A stretch of 7,317 bases of DNA from Myxococcales bacterium (GTDB lineage Bacteria > Myxococcota > Myxococcia > Myxococcales > Anaeromyxobacteraceae), in NCBI GenBank assembly GCA_021784495.1, contig JAJXSQ010000105.1:1-7317 (forward strand), written 5' to 3'. A program made the position numbers and the translations under genes. The notes beneath the pieces are model-generated. The model saw only the letters and a program-made list of their open reading frames with translations. It was not told where the DNA came from and did no database searches. Of the stretch, positions 5,142 through 7,317 are shown piece after piece. Every line of letters begins with the position of its first letter. Position 1 is the stretch's first letter.

Positions 5142-5939
5142 TCAGGGCTTCCCCAGGGCCTGGACGAACAGGGCCCGGTCCTTCGGGTCCTCGACCTGGG
5201 CGGCGAGCTCGTCGACGAGCGCCCGGCCGAGCGGGAGCGAGAAGGGGGCGTCGGAGGAGATCCGCCGGACCGCCTCCTCGACGAAGACCTTGGAGATGGG
5301 GCCGACGTACCGGGCCAGCTCGCGGGAGGCGCGGGTGAGGAAGGCGGCCGAGGCCGGGTCGGCCACCGAGACGCTCGACAGCCCGACGCTGGAGATCTTC
5401 GACCAGGCGAGCCCGGAGCCGGCGAGCCCCGGCCGCGAGTCGGCGGCGGCCGGCGCCGGGGTCGGCAGGGGCGGCGGGGTGGCGCGGGAGGCGCCGAGGG
5501 CGGCCGCCGGGGCGGCGCCGGAGGCGCCGGAGGCGCCCGGGGAGGAGGCGGCGGGCGCGGGCGCCATCGACGACGCGTTGCTCCCCCCGTCGATCGCCCG
5601 CTTGAGCTTCCCGGCCGCGACCCGGATGGCGACGGTGGCGAAGGAGGCGTTGAGGGTCGCGTCGGCGACCACCGCCAGGACGCGCGGGGTCCCGCCGCCC
5701 GCCCCCAGGTTGCGCAGGAGGAGCCGCCCGTCGGCGAAGAGGGCGGTGATCGAGTCCCAGTCCTCCTGCTGCAGCTGCACCGAGTCGACGGCCTTCACCA
5801 GGAGCGCGCTCACCTGCTCGCAGAGCGCGCGGTCGTACACGGCGCGCCCCCGGTGCGCGACCAGCCGGCCGCCCCCGTCGAAGACGAGCGCGGCTCCGAC
5901 GCCGGCGATGTCCAGGATCTCCTGGAGGATGGTCTCCAT
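5142..5939 (-). CDS. Roadblock/LC7 protein with Ala/Pro linker and small C-terminal helical domain
   Basis: A 265-aa cytoplasmic protein in three parts. Residues 1-115 look like a roadblock/LC7 domain of the MglB type: an opening helix (ILQEILDIAGVGAALVF), GRLVAHRG (24-31), a strand around GRLLLRNL (71-78), VLAVVAD (87-93), and a last helix (LNASFATVAIRVAAGKLKR). Residues about 117-195 are a low-complexity Ala/Pro/Ser/Gly linker with short internal repeats (GASGASGA). Residues about 198-263 are a small helical domain with ELARYVGPISKVFVEEAV, then LVDELAAQVEDPKDRALFVQAL. This resembles a domain I recall at the C termini of bacterial Ser/Thr kinases and other signalling proteins. Roadblock proteins usually dimerise and act as regulators or scaffolds for Ras-like GTPases, but none is seen here. 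The start at 5939 lies 1 nt after the stop of the preceding gene, with AAGGGGAG 8 nt upstream, so translation is probably coupled. Confidence 0.8.
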   Translation of the reverse strand: METILQEILDIAGVGAALVFDGGGRLVAHRGRAVYDRALCEQVSALLVKAVDSVQLQQEDWDSITALFADGRLLLRNLGAGGGTPRVLAVVADATLNASFATVAIRVAAGKLKRAIDGGSNASSMAPAPAASSPGASGASGAAPAAALGASRATPPPLPTPAPAAADSRPGLAGSGLAWSKISSVGLSSVSVADPASAAFLTRASRELARYVGPISKVFVEEAVRRISSDAPFSLPLGRALVDELAAQVEDPKDRALFVQALGKP

Positions 5940-5940
5940 G

Positions 5941-6264
5941 TCAGGCGCTCCCCTTCCGCGAGGCGTCCAGCGACCGCTCGACGCCGGCGAGCGCGCTGCC
6001 CGGCTCGATCGTCGCGGCCACGATCCGCTGGCCGTCCACCACCACCAGGCCGGCGCGCGCCGCCCCCGCCACCGAGATCCGCGCCACCGGCCCGAGGCCG
6101 AGGTCGTCGCCCGCCTGGCCGACGGTGGTGCAGAGGAAGCCGGCCACCGCCGCCAGCGCCTCGCCCTCGGGCTCGCGGACGGCGTCGAGGAAGCCGCCGG
6201 CGAGGTCGGCGAGGACCGCGCCGCGGACCCCGGGCACCGCGGCGAGCTGCGCGAGGTCGATCAC
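5941..6264 (-). CDS. Small roadblock/LC7-like protein
   Basis: A 107-aa protein that consists of one roadblock-like domain. It has an opening helix with PGVRGAVLADLAGGFLDAV (11-29), a long central helix (34-53), then GLGPVARISVAGAARAGLVVVDGQRIVAATI (56-86) as the strand pairs, and a closing helix (91-102). Similarity to roadblock proteins is by pattern, not by an invariant motif. The start is a GTG at 6264, supported by GGAGG at 6271-6275, 6 nt upstream. Its TGA is followed after a single nucleotide by the ATG of the larger roadblock gene. The two are therefore very likely co-translated, and may form a heterodimer. Alone it could also be a homodimeric scaffold like MglB. The GTPase partner expected for this family is not in the window. 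Confidence 0.72.
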   Translation of the reverse strand: MIDLAQLAAVPGVRGAVLADLAGGFLDAVREPEGEALAAVAGFLCTTVGQAGDDLGLGPVARISVAGAARAGLVVVDGQRIVAATIEPGSALAGVERSLDASRKGSA

Positions 6265-6305
6265 GTTCGTCCTCCCTCGGACCGCGCGCTGGATGGCGAT
6301 GTCAT
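6261..6305 (-). CDS. Possible 14-residue leader ORF before the small roadblock gene
   Basis: An ATG at 6305 opens a frame of 14 residues. Its TGA (6261-6263) overlaps the GTG start of the roadblock gene in the sequence GTGA. A purine-rich AAGGGG lies about 8 nt before the ATG. The peptide (MTSPSSARSEGGRT) has no recognisable features. If translated it would bring ribosomes to the GTG start; it could equally be chance. Confidence 0.22.
   Translation of the reverse strand: MTSPSSARSEGGRT
6271..6277 (-). promoter_or_regulatory. Ribosome binding site fixing the GTG start at 6264
   Basis: Read on the minus strand, AGGGAGG ends 6 nt before the GTG at 6264. It is the reason for choosing this start for the small roadblock protein, and it agrees with the expected start of the domain. 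Confidence 0.6.
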
Positions 6306-6333
6306 CCCGGAACCCCTTCTCCCCCCGCCCACG

Positions 6334-7317
6334 TCACCCACCCGTCGCACCACGGGGCCAGGGTGGCACGTCGCCGCCCCGCCTGGCTACGTCGATCACG
6401 TCGATCACCTCCGGCGGCGGCCAGTTCTCCGGCCTTCGGGGGAGCGCGGCGAGGGGGCGGCGCCCCGCCCAGCGCTCCCGGTCGGCCGCGGCCCAGGCGT
6501 GCCAGGAGGTGAGGATCCGGCGGCGCCCGGCCGCGGCCAGGAGCAGCATGTTCTCGCCGAGGCAGTCGATCCGGTCGATCCCCCCGTCGGAGCGCAGGCC
6601 GAGCAGGAGGAGCGCGTCGGGGCTGAGCAGGAGCGGCGGGGCGCCGGCGGGGAGCGCCGCCTCGAGCCAGGCGCGGACGTACGGTCCGAGCTGCGCGCGC
6701 GGGAGCGGCTCGACGGCGATCCGGGCCACCTCGGCGGTCGGGAGGTCGAGCCCGGCGGCGGCGAGCCCCCCGTCGAGCCCCGGCCCGCCGACCACGATCG
6801 CCTGGAAGGAGCGCGACCAGCGGGCGGCGCCCACGAGGGCGGCGAGCCCGGGGGGCGGGGCGCCGGGGGGGAGCCCCTCGACGACGACCACCGGCCGCCC
6901 GCCCTGGCGGTGGTGCTCCTCGGCGAACCGCTCCACCAGCGCGTCGAGCGTCGCCTCCTCGGTCGCCGCCTCGGCCACCCCGGCGGCGCGGCCGAGCCGG
7001 GCGATCAGCCCGCGGGGATCGCCGCTCCGGGGCGGCTCGACGGTGAGCGCCAGGCGGCCGAGCCCGAGCTCCGGCGCGAGCCGGCGGCAGAGCGAGGCGG
7101 CGCCGCTCCCCTCCTCGCCGGAGAGCAAGGCGACCGCGACCGCGTCGTCGTCGAGGCGGGCGAGGAGCGCGTCGCGCGCGGCGGCGAGCGGCGACGCGGG
7201 GAAGGGGAGCGCCGCCGGATCGACCTCGGCGAAGGGGCGGTGGACGAAGCCGAGCAGCTCGGCGAGCGGCCCCTCCGCGGGGGGGAGCGGCGGGCGGACG
7301 GCGCGCCTCCGGGTCGG
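6334..7317 (-). CDS. ExeA/GspA-like AAA ATPase with degenerate Walker motifs (5' partial)
   Basis: The frame is open from the right edge, giving 327 residues plus a stop, and no ATG or GTG lies in it near the edge, so the N terminus is outside the window. A TTG at 7128 falls inside the Walker A strand and is an internal leucine. The order of motifs follows ExeA/GspA-type ATPases: FVHRPFAEVDPAALPFPASP (ExeA: FGLxxxPF...PDP), then LLSGEEGSGAAS at the Walker A site (64-75), VVVVEGLP at the Walker B site (143-150), and a lid region LPRAQLGPYVRAWL followed by GGIDRIDCLGENMLLLAA. The Walker A lysine is Ala73, the next residue is Ala74, and the Walker B Asp-Glu pair is Glu147-Gly148. ATP hydrolysis is therefore doubtful, and it may be a pseudo-ATPase scaffold. 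The last 45 residues, from about 283, are Pro/Arg-rich. It precedes the roadblock genes by 69 bp on the same strand. Confidence 0.68.
   Translation of the reverse strand, partial: PTRRRAVRPPLPPAEGPLAELLGFVHRPFAEVDPAALPFPASPLAAARDALLARLDDDAVAVALLSGEEGSGAASLCRRLAPELGLGRLALTVEPPRSGDPRGLIARLGRAAGVAEAATEEATLDALVERFAEEHHRQGGRPVVVVEGLPPGAPPPGLAALVGAARWSRSFQAIVVGGPGLDGGLAAAGLDLPTAEVARIAVEPLPRAQLGPYVRAWLEAALPAGAPPLLLSPDALLLLGLRSDGGIDRIDCLGENMLLLAAAGRRRILTSWHAWAAADRERWAGRRPLAALPRRPENWPPPEVIDVIDVARRGGDVPPWPRGATGG

Noticed and set aside
4209..6512. Long plus-strand frame of 767 codons antisense to the receptor and roadblock genes
   Set aside because: Low-complexity translation without motifs, while the minus-strand frames have ribosome binding sites, membrane segments and domain patterns.
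7126..7128. TTG as start codon of the ATPase gene
   Set aside because: It lies within the strand leading into the Walker A loop, and the frame continues upstream with the expected N-terminal ExeA-like region to the window edge.
1..7317. tRNA, rRNA, insertion sequences, prophage or attachment sites
   Set aside because: None was recognised on either strand by eye; the window is densely filled with ordinary coding sequence of uniform composition.

Overview
The window is very GC-rich (I estimate about 74%), with almost no intergenic space and coding sequence on both strands. The GC level, roadblock/LC7 proteins, a Cache sensor family common in deltaproteobacterial chemoreceptors, and a kinase-associated C-terminal domain together suggest a myxobacterium, most likely Anaeromyxobacter or a relative (Myxococcota). 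This is an inference from composition and protein style, not from a database match.

Left part, about 1-3430. The C-terminal tail of a UvrD/PcrA-type helicase (+) enters from the left edge. It converges on a small multi-pass membrane protein gene (-). That gene diverges from ogt (+), which encodes an O6-alkylguanine-DNA alkyltransferase. glgC (+) follows, behind a recognisable sigma70-type promoter; its product makes ADP-glucose for glycogen. 36 bp later comes a PD-(D/E)XK (RecB/Cas4-like) nuclease (+) with a probable four-cysteine Fe-S cluster. Three of these five genes belong to DNA repair or processing families.

Right part, about 3480-7317. Five minus-strand genes run head to tail and look like one operon. 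In transcription order they are: an ExeA/GspA-like AAA ATPase whose Walker A lysine is lost (5' end outside the window); a 107-aa roadblock/LC7 protein; a 265-aa roadblock protein with an Ala/Pro linker and a small kinase-associated-type C-terminal domain; a membrane Cache-HAMP receptor that stops straight after HAMP; and an exported Cache protein paralogous to the receptor's sensor domain. A GC-rich hairpin separates this operon from the convergent nuclease gene.

The minus-strand operon is the candidate for an undescribed system. It has a sensor and a possible soluble ligand-binding partner outside, a HAMP that could pass a conformational signal, and two roadblock proteins plus a probable pseudo-ATPase inside. 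No kinase, methyl-accepting domain or Ras-like GTPase is visible. How the parts work together is inference; the unusual domain architectures are seen directly.
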